This document shows positions 1-9,607 of a stretch of 43,389 nucleotides of DNA, piece after piece. Origin of the DNA: Roseivirga sp. UBA7431 (GTDB taxonomy: Bacteria; Bacteroidota; Bacteroidia; Cytophagales; Cyclobacteriaceae). Numbering within the stretch: the first letter of the stretch is position 1; each line of letters begins with the position of its first letter. Location of the stretch: the NCBI GenBank assembly GCA_002477595.1, contig DLQN01000004.1:744-44132 (forward strand), in the 5' to 3' direction. Both the position numbers and the translations under genes were made by a program. Below the pieces are notes generated by a model, which saw nothing but the letters and a program-made list of their open reading frames with translations, did not search any database and was not told the origin of the DNA.

Positions 1-607
1 TAAGTAGTTTGATCGCTTTAATAAATCCGGTGTGAGGTATATGGGGCCCTCGACAAAGGTCTGTGAAATTCCCTTGCTCATAGAAAGTGATCGTACCATC
101 ATCAAGTCCTTCTAAGAGTTCGAGCTTATACTCGTCATCCTTTTCTTTGAAATAACTGACAGCCTCATCCTTTGAAATGTCTTTTCGAACATACACGTTT
201 TTTTCGCGCGCTAGCTCAAGCATTTTCTTCTCAATCCCTTCAAGATTGGCAGCGTCAAACGCCTGATCACCAAAATCTACATCGTAATAATAGCCATGCT
301 CAATTGAAGGACCGATACCAAGCTTAACTCCAGGATAGAGTGCTTCTAATGCTTCGGCCATAAGGTGTGCTGAAGAATGCCAAAAGGTGGATTTACCTCC
401 TTCATCGTTCCAAGTCAAGAGTTTTACTTCTGAATCTTGGTTAATGGCGCGGTTGGCATCCCAAACCTCTCCATTTACTTCGGCTGCCAATACATTTCTG
501 GCTAACCCTTCACTAATACTCAAAGCGACATCCATGGCTGAAACACCCTTGGCGTATTCTCTGATACTTCCGTCTGGTAAGGTAATTTTTACTTGCTCTT
601 GGCTCAT
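1..607 (-). CDS. thrS: Threonyl-tRNA synthetase, N-terminal part (cut by window edge)
   Basis: This is the first 202 codons of threonyl-tRNA synthetase, which charges tRNA-Thr in the cytoplasm; the rest lies beyond base 1. Translating the minus strand from the ATG at 607 gives a TGS domain (about residues 1-63) and then the second additional domain that edits Ser-tRNA-Thr. The editing-site metal/catalytic residues are visible: HSSAH (His77, His81) and DLCRGPH (Cys185, His189), spaced as in the E. coli enzyme. No class II catalytic core is present because of the edge. The 105 bases upstream hold only a weak -7-like match (minus strand CATATTTG, 668-675). Recognition is firm; only the 3' end is unknown. 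Confidence 0.96.
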   Translation of the reverse strand, partial: MSQEQVKITLPDGSIREYAKGVSAMDVALSISEGLARNVLAAEVNGEVWDANRAINQDSEVKLLTWNDEGGKSTFWHSSAHLMAEALEALYPGVKLGIGPSIEHGYYYDVDFGDQAFDAANLEGIEKKMLELAREKNVYVRKDISKDEAVSYFKEKDDEYKLELLEGLDDGTITFYEQGNFTDLCRGPHIPHTGFIKAIKLL

Positions 608-712
608 TTTAATGGGTACCTGATGCTACAAACCAACAGGATTTATTAAAATCAAATTTTGCGAATGCAAATATGCAATAATAATTACTGAAAAGGGTCT
701 TTATAGATAGTT

Positions 713-3220
713 TTAGAGCGATAAATTAAAGCTGAGTTTGATAGCTGTTCTATCTACACCATCATTTTCTAAATAGGTCAACCTTCTAATAAAGTCGACT
801 CTAAAAACCTTGAAGATGTTTTCAATACCTAAACCAACTTCGGCAAAAGGTCTTCCGCTTTCGAGCACATTAAAAAATGGCAGGTCATTACCAATTTCAT
901 CCGTTCTAATTTGAGCGTCTAGCGTGCTTTGGCTTACCCCTCCGAACAGCAAGTTACCCGTACCGACTAACCTCCACTTAAGTCTTCTTAACAGCGGAAT
1001 TCGATTAAATACAAAGCCTTCGAAATTGTGTTGCACACTCAATGAGGCAAACGACTGACTAGAGAACTCGAAGAAATTCATCGTGTTGTAGGCTATATCC
1101 GTGTAGACAAATTGCTCGTTACCAATATGTGATGTAAGCAATGGATATGGTACATCTTCAAAAATATGACCCGCACTAACTTGATAGCGAAATACTCCCC
1201 AAAAACCAGCTTTAAGACGTTGAGAAACTCCGAAATTCAAACGGTTATAGTCAAAATCGCCTCCTAAGCTTCTGAAGCCACGAGTGTAAGAAAGTAGTAG
1301 CGTTGGCCATCTCAAAGTACCTAAGCTTATCCGGCTATTGTCGTTAATCAAGAAAGACTCATCCCGAGCAAACTTGAAAATAACTGTAGCCTCAGTAGTT
1401 TCAAAATTCGAAGCAACTGGCGAATCGGTTCTACTCAAGTCGGTTCTATATCTAAAGTCAAACTGGGGATTGAAACTCTGTTTTTTAAGCTGCATACCTG
1501 TCGAGAATGATCTCGAAAACTGTCTGAACCCATCAATTTCAAAGCGTTCATACCGAAACGGACGTATTAAGTTTCCCAACTGTGTCAATGCTAAGAACGC
1601 GCTTCCATCTAAGGAGGACGTCAGTGGATCTAATTGAATTCCAAATTGATCAATGTCATTTCTATAACTAGCGGTAATAGTAGTCCACTTTTCTCTGTTA
1701 AGAATCACATTTACTCCCAAACCATACTTAAAGCGCTCATCAGTAAATCCATAGGCACCGTAACCATTAAACTGCCATTTACGACTGAAATTCTCGTTGG
1801 TCCTTCCTCCTAGCCTGACCCTGGGCCCTTCAACATCATTTAAACCAAACAAAAACGGCCATGGACCTAAATCGAATTTACCTACCTCCACATAGCCTCT
1901 TGCGACCGTCTTCAGGACATTTGTCCACGTTTTCACAAATCGAATATTGTTCAGCGAATCTATCATTGCCATGACATTCACTTCAGTATCACTCAACTTA
2001 TCATGTCGATTGGCCTGCCAAAAGTCTTCATCACTATATTTCGCGTCTTCAGCAAGCTCAATCGTTCTTTCAAAGAACTTAGTTGGCTTAGGCGCGGTAA
2101 TTTTTATGTTTTTATTCGAACTATAAAACTTAGCTAAAAAGCCTGCCGATTTTTTAGTAATCTCAGTTGCATCTATTAGAATTCTAGACTTGATGGGCAG
2201 CCATGCGCCAGTCTCTGTTCTTTCAAGTTCTTGTTGGATCTTAATACGATCAATGAAGTTCAGGTTAGCAGTAGACTGCATGGTAGCATCTATCTGCTTG
2301 ATTGCAAAGTCAGACTTGGTTATCCAAAGGTTTCCAAAAAAGGCCAATTCCTGATCGTTCTTGGGCTTAAATTCAAGGAGATAAACAAACTCATCTCCGA
2401 GGTAGAGACTGTCTTGAAGCTCATACTCATAGATTAATCTCCAAGCATCACCTATAGGCGATGCAAACTCTTTCTCTACGATATTCATTCGATTTTGATA
2501 GAAGTTGTATTCTTGAAAGGAAGAACCGATGACTTGAGAAATTAGAGAACCATCCTCAATGGCTACTCCCTTGATCCGAGTACGCTCAATTTCCTCTTTC
2601 TGCAAACGAGGATTATCTCGGTAATAAAATTTCGAAAGTGATTCAGAGATAAAAAGCGGCAAAACAGGCTTTCCATCTTCCCCTGCAATCACTTCAATTG
2701 AATCTAGTACAGCGCTTATCTTCTGCATGTACTTCTTATTACGAAGCTGTTCAGAAATATTATCTACATCTATTTGAATTTTGTTATAGCTGTCGTATTC
2801 GTATGCGTCCAATGTACGTTTATCATTGGTGCGCTTATTATCAATGACAGATCGCATGATCGCAAAAGCAGGGTTTTCTTCTTCTCTCGCGAAAACCACA
2901 AAGTCATCAAGCCCTTTGGCCTCTGGTGTTAGTTGAAAATTGATGGTTTGAGTAATCCCTTTCTGATAAACTTTATACCTGGTTTCGTAACCAATGAAGG
3001 AAACCAAAAGAGTATCGGATGCAGCATCTCCTTCGATGGTATAAAAACCGTCAAAATCTGTTGGAGATCCTACTGAAGTTCCTTTAATCACCACACTCGC
3101 AAATGGTATTGGGTCACCACTTTCTGCATCAGTGACCTTGCCTTTAATCACAGTTTGTGCCTGAATTGAACTTATAAGGCAAAGTAAAGTGATAAGAGAT
3201 AAAAATATTCTCAGTTTCAA
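713..3220 (-). CDS. DUF5686 outer-membrane protein with carboxypeptidase-like regulatory domain
   Basis: An 835-residue exported protein of the DUF5686 family, common in Bacteroidota and of unknown function. Residues 1-21 form a signal peptide ending SIQA|Q. Residues 23-110 are a CarboxypepD_reg-like beta-sandwich (GKVTDAESGDPIPFASV), the same plug-like N-terminal domain found in TonB-linked proteins. The rest is rich in alternating aromatic/polar strands and ends in FNLSL, fitting an outer-membrane beta-barrel, so it is probably surface embedded. The start codon is TTG: no ATG lies between the upstream in-frame TAG and the signal peptide. It lies 81 bases downstream of trmH on the same strand and may be co-transcribed. 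The family call is good; its role is not known. Confidence 0.85.
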   Translation of the reverse strand: MKLRIFLSLITLLCLISSIQAQTVIKGKVTDAESGDPIPFASVVIKGTSVGSPTDFDGFYTIEGDAASDTLLVSFIGYETRYKVYQKGITQTINFQLTPEAKGLDDFVVFAREEENPAFAIMRSVIDNKRTNDKRTLDAYEYDSYNKIQIDVDNISEQLRNKKYMQKISAVLDSIEVIAGEDGKPVLPLFISESLSKFYYRDNPRLQKEEIERTRIKGVAIEDGSLISQVIGSSFQEYNFYQNRMNIVEKEFASPIGDAWRLIYEYELQDSLYLGDEFVYLLEFKPKNDQELAFFGNLWITKSDFAIKQIDATMQSTANLNFIDRIKIQQELERTETGAWLPIKSRILIDATEITKKSAGFLAKFYSSNKNIKITAPKPTKFFERTIELAEDAKYSDEDFWQANRHDKLSDTEVNVMAMIDSLNNIRFVKTWTNVLKTVARGYVEVGKFDLGPWPFLFGLNDVEGPRVRLGGRTNENFSRKWQFNGYGAYGFTDERFKYGLGVNVILNREKWTTITASYRNDIDQFGIQLDPLTSSLDGSAFLALTQLGNLIRPFRYERFEIDGFRQFSRSFSTGMQLKKQSFNPQFDFRYRTDLSRTDSPVASNFETTEATVIFKFARDESFLINDNSRISLGTLRWPTLLLSYTRGFRSLGGDFDYNRLNFGVSQRLKAGFWGVFRYQVSAGHIFEDVPYPLLTSHIGNEQFVYTDIAYNTMNFFEFSSQSFASLSVQHNFEGFVFNRIPLLRRLKWRLVGTGNLLFGGVSQSTLDAQIRTDEIGNDLPFFNVLESGRPFAEVGLGIENIFKVFRVDFIRRLTYLENDGVDRTAIKLSFNLSL

Positions 3221-3301
3221 AGTGGCGTGTTTTAATTTATTAACTCTTATCTAACGATATAAAGGGATAAAAAGTCAGGGTATATATAACTAACTCAGAG
3301 G

Positions 3302-3964
3302 TTAACTCTTAGAAATCTGAGAACGTTCCCTCATATAATTATTAATATGGATATCTGATCGCTTCACAATTCTCGAGTACCACTCTAGTTTCAATTCTTC
3401 TTTTTCTTCTTCTGTCAACTGCCAGGCGATATCACTACTTTTTAGCCTAGAGACTAACTCTTGCAATAATAAAGCAGCACTTACTGAAATATTAAAGGAC
3501 TCCGTAAAGCCATACATCGGTATATGAACAAGTTCGTCTACTTGCTCTTTGGCATAATCAGTGAGCCCCTGCAATTCTGTACCAAATATAATCGCTGTTT
3601 TATCAGTGATGTCTAAGTCATGTATAGATGCAAATTCTTTAGAAGGGGTTGTCCCCACAATGCGATAATTTTTCTTTTTTAAATCTTTGAAGCACTTCTC
3701 CGTACTCGTCTCTTCCCTTTCGTACTTGTGCTGAGTGATCCATTTTGATGCACCTCTAACCACATTGGGATTGACTTCGTAGTCATGAAGACGTTGGGTG
3801 ATGTATAAATCCTGAATACCAAAACAATCACAAGTCCGCATAACGGCACTGGCATTTTGTGCATGATAAATATCCTCAAGAACAACCGTTAAATGACGCG
3901 TACGTTCAGAAAGCACCTGGTTGATGGTGGACACTTTATGAGGTGTTACAAACTCCTCTAACAT
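3302..3964 (-). CDS. trmH: TrmH-family tRNA/rRNA 2'-O-ribose methyltransferase (SPOUT)
   Basis: A SpoU/TrmH-type enzyme that transfers methyl from S-adenosylmethionine to a ribose 2'-OH, most likely Gm18 of tRNA. I place the start at the ATG at 3964 (220 residues). The frame is open upstream to a TTG at 4102, but that extension contains the intrinsic terminator of parC, and the TrmH N-terminus (LTVVLEDIYHAQNASAVMRT, with the Asn and Arg of SpoU motif 1) begins just after 3964. Motif 2 is FGTELQGL and motif 3 is FNISVSAALLL, forming the knotted AdoMet site. A basic C-terminal tail (KRSDIHINNYMRER) resembles the tRNA-binding end of TrmH. An rRNA target cannot be excluded. Confidence 0.88.
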   Translation of the reverse strand: MLEEFVTPHKVSTINQVLSERTRHLTVVLEDIYHAQNASAVMRTCDCFGIQDLYITQRLHDYEVNPNVVRGASKWITQHKYEREETSTEKCFKDLKKKNYRIVGTTPSKEFASIHDLDITDKTAIIFGTELQGLTDYAKEQVDELVHIPMYGFTESFNISVSAALLLQELVSRLKSSDIAWQLTEEEKEELKLEWYSRIVKRSDIHINNYMRERSQISKS

Positions 3965-3998
3965 TTCATTCAGCTGCTTTCTCAAGGCTTTGGTTATT

Positions 3999-4033
3999 AA
4001 AAAAAGAAAGCCGTTGACGAAATAGCCAACAGC
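3999..4033 (-). terminator. Intrinsic terminator after parC
   Basis: On the minus strand GCTGTTGGC (4033-4025) pairs over nine bases, with two G-U pairs, with GTCAACGGC (4018-4010) around a six-base loop. It is followed by TTTCTTTTTTT (4009-3999). It lies 105 bases past the parC stop and just before the trmH ATG, so it separates the two transcripts. Confidence 0.75.
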
Positions 4034-4137
4034 TTCGGAAGATGAACAAACAATATTTCCACAACCTTTTGACGGCTGTTCAGACCGTCTTATTAAAGAC
4101 AATCCATATTGTTCAAACCCTTACCGAATTTACATTT

Positions 4138-6972
4138 CTAGAATAGTTCTATCGTATCACCGACATTATAGTTACCAGCACCCCCTTTGTTCTTATCGTC
4201 CTTTTTTGGAGGTATTGGTTTAGGCTTCGGTTCATCTGGCTTTTCTGGAGCCTTCTTTACTTCTGCTTCTTTTTCCTTGTCTTCAACAATAGGTTCTTTA
4301 TCAACTAAAGGAGGCTCAGATTCTTCTGGCTTTGGTTTATCCTCTACTTCCTTCTCAGGCTTTGGGGCTTCAATCTCTTGTTTTGTTGGTTGTTCCTTCG
4401 CTTTCGGTTGAGCTTCAACCTCCACAGCCATTGCTGTTTCCGGCTCATCAGCTACATCTTCAGCTTTCTTATTCCCTCCCAGGAGCACTACTTTCTTGAC
4501 ATTATGAGGTGAAAGCTTATTTCCTGTCGCTCTCCAGCCCTTCACGTCAATCAACATATCCATATCAAAAACAGTAATCTTGCGTTCGCGCAAGCCTTTG
4601 ATTGTATAGTGGACTTCGATCTGAGCATCCTTCAACGTGGTGGCAAGAAGTAATTTTGCACCCTTCTCTTCACTGATGAACATGAACTTTTTATCCTTTG
4701 TGGAAGTCTCTACTTGGAATCTTTTTACGTAATGCAGGGCTGTTGCCGGATCGTAATGAATGGCAGAAATAACGCCATCCGGATCAAACTTATGGATATA
4801 GTGAATCTTTGTTGGATCGTAACGATTCGTTAAGTCGAAAGATGTTAATTCATATTCGCCATTATTATAAATGACCAGTATCATATCAGCTGCCTGAAAG
4901 TTACCGAGGCGAGTACCACGGTCATCACGATTTAATCGACCGACAGATTCATCATACCAAATATCAAGCCCCCCTAAAGTAGAACGACCTTCCATTTTCA
5001 GCTGAACCTTTCTGACTGGATACTTTGTGACAATATTCCCGCCAGAACCTCTGCCCTTGATATCAACATCTGCAAAACTAAAGTCAAATACTTTGACCCT
5101 TGCCTTAGCACCTGAAGTGAGGTAAACTGTAATCAGTTCTGCCTCACCATTAGGGTTTGCAGTAAAATATAACACCTTAGATCCTCTCTCTCCTTTGGTA
5201 AGGTCATATTCACGGTCTCGAGTAACACCCAAGACTTGGAAACGCTTTACCATGGACCGACCCGATTTACCGTCTAGGTACATCATGTTATAGACCATGC
5301 GTTCATCGTTCTTTTTGAACACACCTGCCCATATAATGTCTTTGCCTACGAAAATCTTATCCGAGATTCTAACGACTTGAAAATTTCCATCCGCTCTAAA
5401 TACGATGATGTCGTCAATATCAGAACACTCACAAATAAACTCATCTTTCTTTAAGCCATAGCCTATGAAGCCATCCTTTCGATTCACATAGAGCTTAGCA
5501 TTGTTAGCGGCTACAACGGCAGCAGTAATGTTTTCAAATGACTTGATCTCCGTCTTACGCTCTCGGCCTTTACCGTATTTTTCTTGAAGCTTCTGGAAAT
5601 AGGCAATAGCGTATTCGATAAGGTTTAGTAGGTGATGCTTAACTTCTGCCAGCTCCTCTTCAAGTTTCCTCATCAACTCGTCTGCCTTAAATGCATCAAA
5701 ACGAGAAATTCTCTTGATTTTTATTTCGGTCAGGCGAGTAATATCATCTGCCGTTATTTCTCTATAGAACTCCTTCTTAAAAGGATCTAACCCTCTGTCA
5801 ATAGTTTCTATGACTGACTCCCAAGTTTCACACTCTTCAATGTCTCTATAGATTCTATTCTCAATGAAAATCTTCTCTAGAGAAGAGAAGAGAATCTTTT
5901 CAAGGAGTTCACTTTTACGTATTTCTAGCTCTTGGCGCAGTAACTCTACTGTTTTCTCGGTACTTACCTTGAGCATGTCATTTATTGAGACAAAATGTGG
6001 TTTGTCTTCAATAATCACACAGGCATTCGGAGAAATACTGCTCTCACAATCTGTAAATGCATACAGTGCATCAATAGTAATATTAGGTGATTGGTTAGGG
6101 GCTAACTCTACTAATATCTCAACGTGTTCGGCAGTATTATCTACTACCTTCTTAACCTTTATCTTTCCTTTATCATTGGCTTTAATGATCGAATCAATCA
6201 AGCCAGTGGTGGTGGTTCCGAATGGGATGTCCTTGATGATCAAAGTCTTTTTGTCAAGCTCTTCAATAAGTGCTCTGACTTTTACTTTACCACCCCTTTT
6301 ACCTTCATTATATTCCGAAAAATCAGCCATTCCCCCGGTAGGGAAATCTGGATAAACCTTTACGCTCTTACCTTGAAGTATTTTGATCGATGCTTGAATA
6401 AGCTCAATGAAGTTATGTGGTAGTATTTTAGTGGATAAACCAACTGCAATTCCCTCTACACCCTGTGCTAGAAGTAATGGGAATTTTACCGGTAGCGTTA
6501 CGGGCTCTTTCTTTCGACCATCGTATGAGAGTTTCCATTCTGTTGTCTGAGGATTAAAGACCACCTCTAAGGCAAACTTCGATAGTCTTGCCTCAATATA
6601 ACGAGCAGCTGCAGCTCTATCCCCTGTTCGAATATCACCCCAGTTACCTTGGGTTTCAATGAGCAAGTCTTTCTGTCCAATGTTGACCATTGCGTCTCCA
6701 ATAGAAGCATCTCCGTGTGGGTGATACTGCATGGTTTGACCAATGACGTTGGCGACTTTGTTGAATCGTCCATCATCCATTTCCTTCATGGAATGAAGAA
6801 TTCTTCGCTGCACAGGCTTGAATCCGTCTTCAATTGCTGGAACAGCCCTTTCTAAGATTACGTAGGATGCGTAGTCAAGAAACCAGCTTTCGTACATTCC
6901 TGAGACAGGAATTACTTCTCTAATCTGGCCTCCGTCTCCCTTACTTAAATCATCAATATTGTCTTCGCTCAT
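4138..6972 (-). CDS. parC: DNA topoisomerase IV subunit A
   Basis: A 944-residue type IIA topoisomerase A subunit (DNA cleavage and rejoining). The winged-helix domain holds the quinolone-region motif HPHGDASIGDA (about residues 84-94) and the catalytic tyrosine Tyr125 in AAARYIEARL. Coiled-coil arms follow (about 340-470), then a C-terminal beta-pinwheel DNA-wrapping domain. I assign ParC rather than GyrA because it is directly paired with a short B subunit; the classical gyrase box QRRGGKG is not seen. Residues from about 835 to 930 are a Pro/Lys/Glu-rich low-complexity tail that ends in the hydrophobic NYNVGDTIELF. The start lies 6 bases after parE, indicating one operon. Confidence 0.93.
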   Translation of the reverse strand: MSEDNIDDLSKGDGGQIREVIPVSGMYESWFLDYASYVILERAVPAIEDGFKPVQRRILHSMKEMDDGRFNKVANVIGQTMQYHPHGDASIGDAMVNIGQKDLLIETQGNWGDIRTGDRAAAARYIEARLSKFALEVVFNPQTTEWKLSYDGRKKEPVTLPVKFPLLLAQGVEGIAVGLSTKILPHNFIELIQASIKILQGKSVKVYPDFPTGGMADFSEYNEGKRGGKVKVRALIEELDKKTLIIKDIPFGTTTTGLIDSIIKANDKGKIKVKKVVDNTAEHVEILVELAPNQSPNITIDALYAFTDCESSISPNACVIIEDKPHFVSINDMLKVSTEKTVELLRQELEIRKSELLEKILFSSLEKIFIENRIYRDIEECETWESVIETIDRGLDPFKKEFYREITADDITRLTEIKIKRISRFDAFKADELMRKLEEELAEVKHHLLNLIEYAIAYFQKLQEKYGKGRERKTEIKSFENITAAVVAANNAKLYVNRKDGFIGYGLKKDEFICECSDIDDIIVFRADGNFQVVRISDKIFVGKDIIWAGVFKKNDERMVYNMMYLDGKSGRSMVKRFQVLGVTRDREYDLTKGERGSKVLYFTANPNGEAELITVYLTSGAKARVKVFDFSFADVDIKGRGSGGNIVTKYPVRKVQLKMEGRSTLGGLDIWYDESVGRLNRDDRGTRLGNFQAADMILVIYNNGEYELTSFDLTNRYDPTKIHYIHKFDPDGVISAIHYDPATALHYVKRFQVETSTKDKKFMFISEEKGAKLLLATTLKDAQIEVHYTIKGLRERKITVFDMDMLIDVKGWRATGNKLSPHNVKKVVLLGGNKKAEDVADEPETAMAVEVEAQPKAKEQPTKQEIEAPKPEKEVEDKPKPEESEPPLVDKEPIVEDKEKEAEVKKAPEKPDEPKPKPIPPKKDDKNKGGAGNYNVGDTIELF

Positions 6973-6978
6973 GCTAAT

Positions 6979-8844
6979 CTATGCGGCCTCCTCAGCCAAA
7001 TCTTTCTCAATCTTCAAGTTATCTATTATAAAGAGCTGTCTATCAGGCGTATTCTTGCCCATGTAGAATTTCAACAGCTCTTGGATGCTCGTATCTTGTC
7101 TCAGAATAATTGGCTCTAGCCTCATGTCTTGACCGATAAATCCTTTGAATTCACCTGGGGAGATTTCTCCAAGCCCTTTAAATCGAGTGATCTCAGGTTT
7201 AGTCCCCAGCTTAGCGATGGCCTTTTGCCTCTCTTCATCACTGTAGCAGTAAATCGTCTCTTTTTTATTTCTTACCCTGAAAAGTGGTGTTTCCAATATG
7301 TAAACATGGCCACGTCTTACAAGATCAGGGAAAAACTGAAGGAAATAGGTCAAAAGCAGCAGTCGAATATGCATTCCGTCAACGTCTGCATCAGTGGCAA
7401 TTACAATTTTATCGTAACGTAAACCTTCTAGCCCATCTTCAATATTGAGTGCATGCTGGAGTAAGTTGAACTCTTCGTTCTCATACACAACTTTCTTGGT
7501 TTGACCGTAGCAGTTAAGAGGCTTTCCTCTTAAACTAAAAACTGCTTGGCTTTGTACATCTCTTGACTTAGTAATCGATCCACTTGCTGAGTCTCCCTCG
7601 GTGATAAATAAGGTTGAGGCATTACGAAGCTCTTCATCCTTCTTATCGTCATTGAGATGTACTCTACAGTCTCTTAATTTCTTGTTGTGCAGATTTGCTT
7701 TTTTGGCTCTGTCGTTGGCCAGCTTCTTGATTCCGGCAATTTCCTTTCGCTCTCGCTCTGACTGCATGATTCTTTTCAAAAGGGCATCTGCCACATTTGA
7801 GTGCTTGTGCAGGTAATCATCTAATGCTTTCTTTACGAAATCATTAACGAATGTTCTCATAGTTGGCCCATCAGGCGCTACATTTTGCGAGCCTAATTTT
7901 GTCTTTGTTTGAGATTCAAATACTGGTTCTTGTACTCTTACCGCTATGGCACCCACAATAGAGGCCCTAACGTCAGTAGCATCAAAATTCTTATTGTAAA
8001 ACTCTCTTACCGTTTTAACTACTGCTTCTCTAAAAGCTGCTTGGTGCGTCCCTCCTTGTGTAGTGTACTGACCATTGACAAATGAATAGTAATCTTCTCC
8101 GTACTGGTTGCTGTGCGATAATGCTATCTCGATATCTTCTCCTACTAACTGAATAATTGGGTACCGTAAGTTATCTTCATCGGTCTTTCGAGACAGCAAG
8201 TCGTGGAGTCCCTTTTCAGAGTGATACTTCTCTCCATTAAAGTTTATGGTAAGGCCTGCATTTAGGAAACAATAATTCCAGATAAGGTCATCGAGATATT
8301 GTGGAATGAAATGATAGTTTTTGAAAATAGTTTCGTCAGGTCGAAAGACAATCTGAGTGCCGTTTCTTCCACTACTTGAAGAGGCATCAGCATCGCTGGT
8401 AATTACGCCTCTTTCGAATTCAGCAACCTTGTGCATCCCATCACGATATGAAGTTACTTTGAAATAAGTAGAAAGCGCATTGACAGCCTTTGTACCAACT
8501 CCATTAAGGCCTACAGACTTTTGGAAGGCTCCGGAGTCATATTTTCCTCCTGTGTTAATCTTGGACACACAATCGACTACTTTGCCTAATGGAATTCCAC
8601 GGCCATAGTCTCTCACCTCTACTTTTAGCTCAGAAACTTTCACATCAATGGTTTTACCAAAACCCATCATGTGTTCATCGATGCTGTTATCGATTACTTC
8701 TTTCACTAATACGTAAATGCCATCATCTTGAGCCGATCCATCGCCAAGCTTACCGATATACATTCCAGGTCTTAGTCTAATGTGCTCCTTCCAATCGAGA
8801 GACCGAATACTATCTTCGGTATAATTCGCTACTTGATTCGCCAT
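6979..8844 (-). CDS. parE: DNA topoisomerase IV subunit B (ATPase)
   Basis: A 621-residue ATPase subunit that powers strand passage by topoisomerase IV for decatenation. The GHKL ATP site is visible: EVIDNSIDE with Mg-binding Asn53, DYGRGIP (79-84) and the ATP lid GLNGVGTKA (112-120). A transducer domain follows. The TOPRIM domain has EGDSASG (416-422) and TDADVDGMH (484-492), the acidic residues that bind the catalytic Mg ions. The length is that of ParE without the large insertion seen in some GyrB proteins. It is followed after 6 bases by parC, its partner. A short inverted repeat sits 34 bases upstream (8878-8891). Confidence 0.94.
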   Translation of the reverse strand: MANQVANYTEDSIRSLDWKEHIRLRPGMYIGKLGDGSAQDDGIYVLVKEVIDNSIDEHMMGFGKTIDVKVSELKVEVRDYGRGIPLGKVVDCVSKINTGGKYDSGAFQKSVGLNGVGTKAVNALSTYFKVTSYRDGMHKVAEFERGVITSDADASSSSGRNGTQIVFRPDETIFKNYHFIPQYLDDLIWNYCFLNAGLTINFNGEKYHSEKGLHDLLSRKTDEDNLRYPIIQLVGEDIEIALSHSNQYGEDYYSFVNGQYTTQGGTHQAAFREAVVKTVREFYNKNFDATDVRASIVGAIAVRVQEPVFESQTKTKLGSQNVAPDGPTMRTFVNDFVKKALDDYLHKHSNVADALLKRIMQSERERKEIAGIKKLANDRAKKANLHNKKLRDCRVHLNDDKKDEELRNASTLFITEGDSASGSITKSRDVQSQAVFSLRGKPLNCYGQTKKVVYENEEFNLLQHALNIEDGLEGLRYDKIVIATDADVDGMHIRLLLLTYFLQFFPDLVRRGHVYILETPLFRVRNKKETIYCYSDEERQKAIAKLGTKPEITRFKGLGEISPGEFKGFIGQDMRLEPIILRQDTSIQELLKFYMGKNTPDRQLFIIDNLKIEKDLAEEAA

Positions 8845-8877
8845 TCAAAATTTCAATACAAGGGTTTGAAAACAACA

Positions 8878-8891
8878 GTGCTCATTAGCAC
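8878..8891. repeat. Short inverted repeat upstream of parE
   Basis: GTGCT-CATT-AGCAC is a perfect five-base inverted repeat 34 bases before the parE ATG. It could be an operator or chance; no T run follows on either strand, so it is not a terminator. Confidence 0.3.
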
Positions 8892-8990
8892 AAATCGAAA
8901 AGGGAATTTAGAATTAAAAATCTAGAAATGCACGCCTATTTTTTAGCTTCCGAACAAGCAATCCCTCAAGCTCTGATAATGAGTAGATTA

Positions 8991-9461
8991 CTAGTTTCTT
9001 CGCTTGCCAAGAATAGCAGCTAAGTAGAAGAACCAAACCAGAATTAATACTGGACCGAGATAGACATAAAAGCCTAAAGTCTTAATGTTATAGTCTGACG
9101 ACATGTTCATTAACCCTAGAAAAACAAGGATCAAACTAAAGAAAAGGTTGAGTACTCCTGCGAAACCTTTTATCCACGTTATTAAATCCTTTTTTAAATA
9201 TTGATTTCTGATACCCACACCGTCTTCAGTAGTATTGATTTTTTGAAGCACCTTGGTGAAATAATAGCAGACTACATTCGCTAGTAGAAAAATGGCTATT
9301 GCTCCAAAAAAATAGGTGTCTTTATTTGCTGTTCCTAGTGCGTCACCAGCAGGATCAAAACGATAACTGACTTGGCTTGCCATGAAGGCATAGGACCAAA
9401 TTAATGCGCCTGTAAACAGTAAAATTGTTACACTTCTAAAGAACCCTATGAACTTATCCAT
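8991..9461 (-). CDS. Hypothetical four-helix membrane protein
   Basis: A 156-residue protein I do not recognise. Four hydrophobic stretches are visible at about residues 8-28, 50-68, 98-117 and 130-150, separated by a polar loop (about 69-95, KINTTEDGVGIRNQY) and ending in the basic GKRRN. There is no cleavable signal peptide and no catalytic motif, so it is probably an inner-membrane protein. It is single: the next gene on its strand (parE) is 146 bases on, and it diverges from the hydroxylase at 9608. Continuous frame, ATG start and normal composition support a real gene, but no function can be given. Confidence 0.75.
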   Translation of the reverse strand: MDKFIGFFRSVTILLFTGALIWSYAFMASQVSYRFDPAGDALGTANKDTYFFGAIAIFLLANVVCYYFTKVLQKINTTEDGVGIRNQYLKKDLITWIKGFAGVLNLFFSLILVFLGLMNMSSDYNIKTLGFYVYLGPVLILVWFFYLAAILGKRRN

Positions 9462-9607
9462 CTCTTACTTTTAATCTGTCGCGAAGATAATTAATAGAAC
9501 TGGTTTCATTGTATAACTATTGAATAATCGAAATAATTGAAGCGCATTTTAAAATCACGAATAATTTAAATTGTATGCTGAATTCAATTTTTTATTAAGT
9601 TCGTAAC

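Noticed and set aside
387..623. Plus-strand open frame at the left edge
   Set aside because: Antisense shadow of thrS, whose translation shows clear TGS and editing motifs.
5864..6355. A 163-residue plus-strand open frame
   Set aside because: It lies fully antisense to parC, with composition explained by the opposing frame and no recognisable domain.
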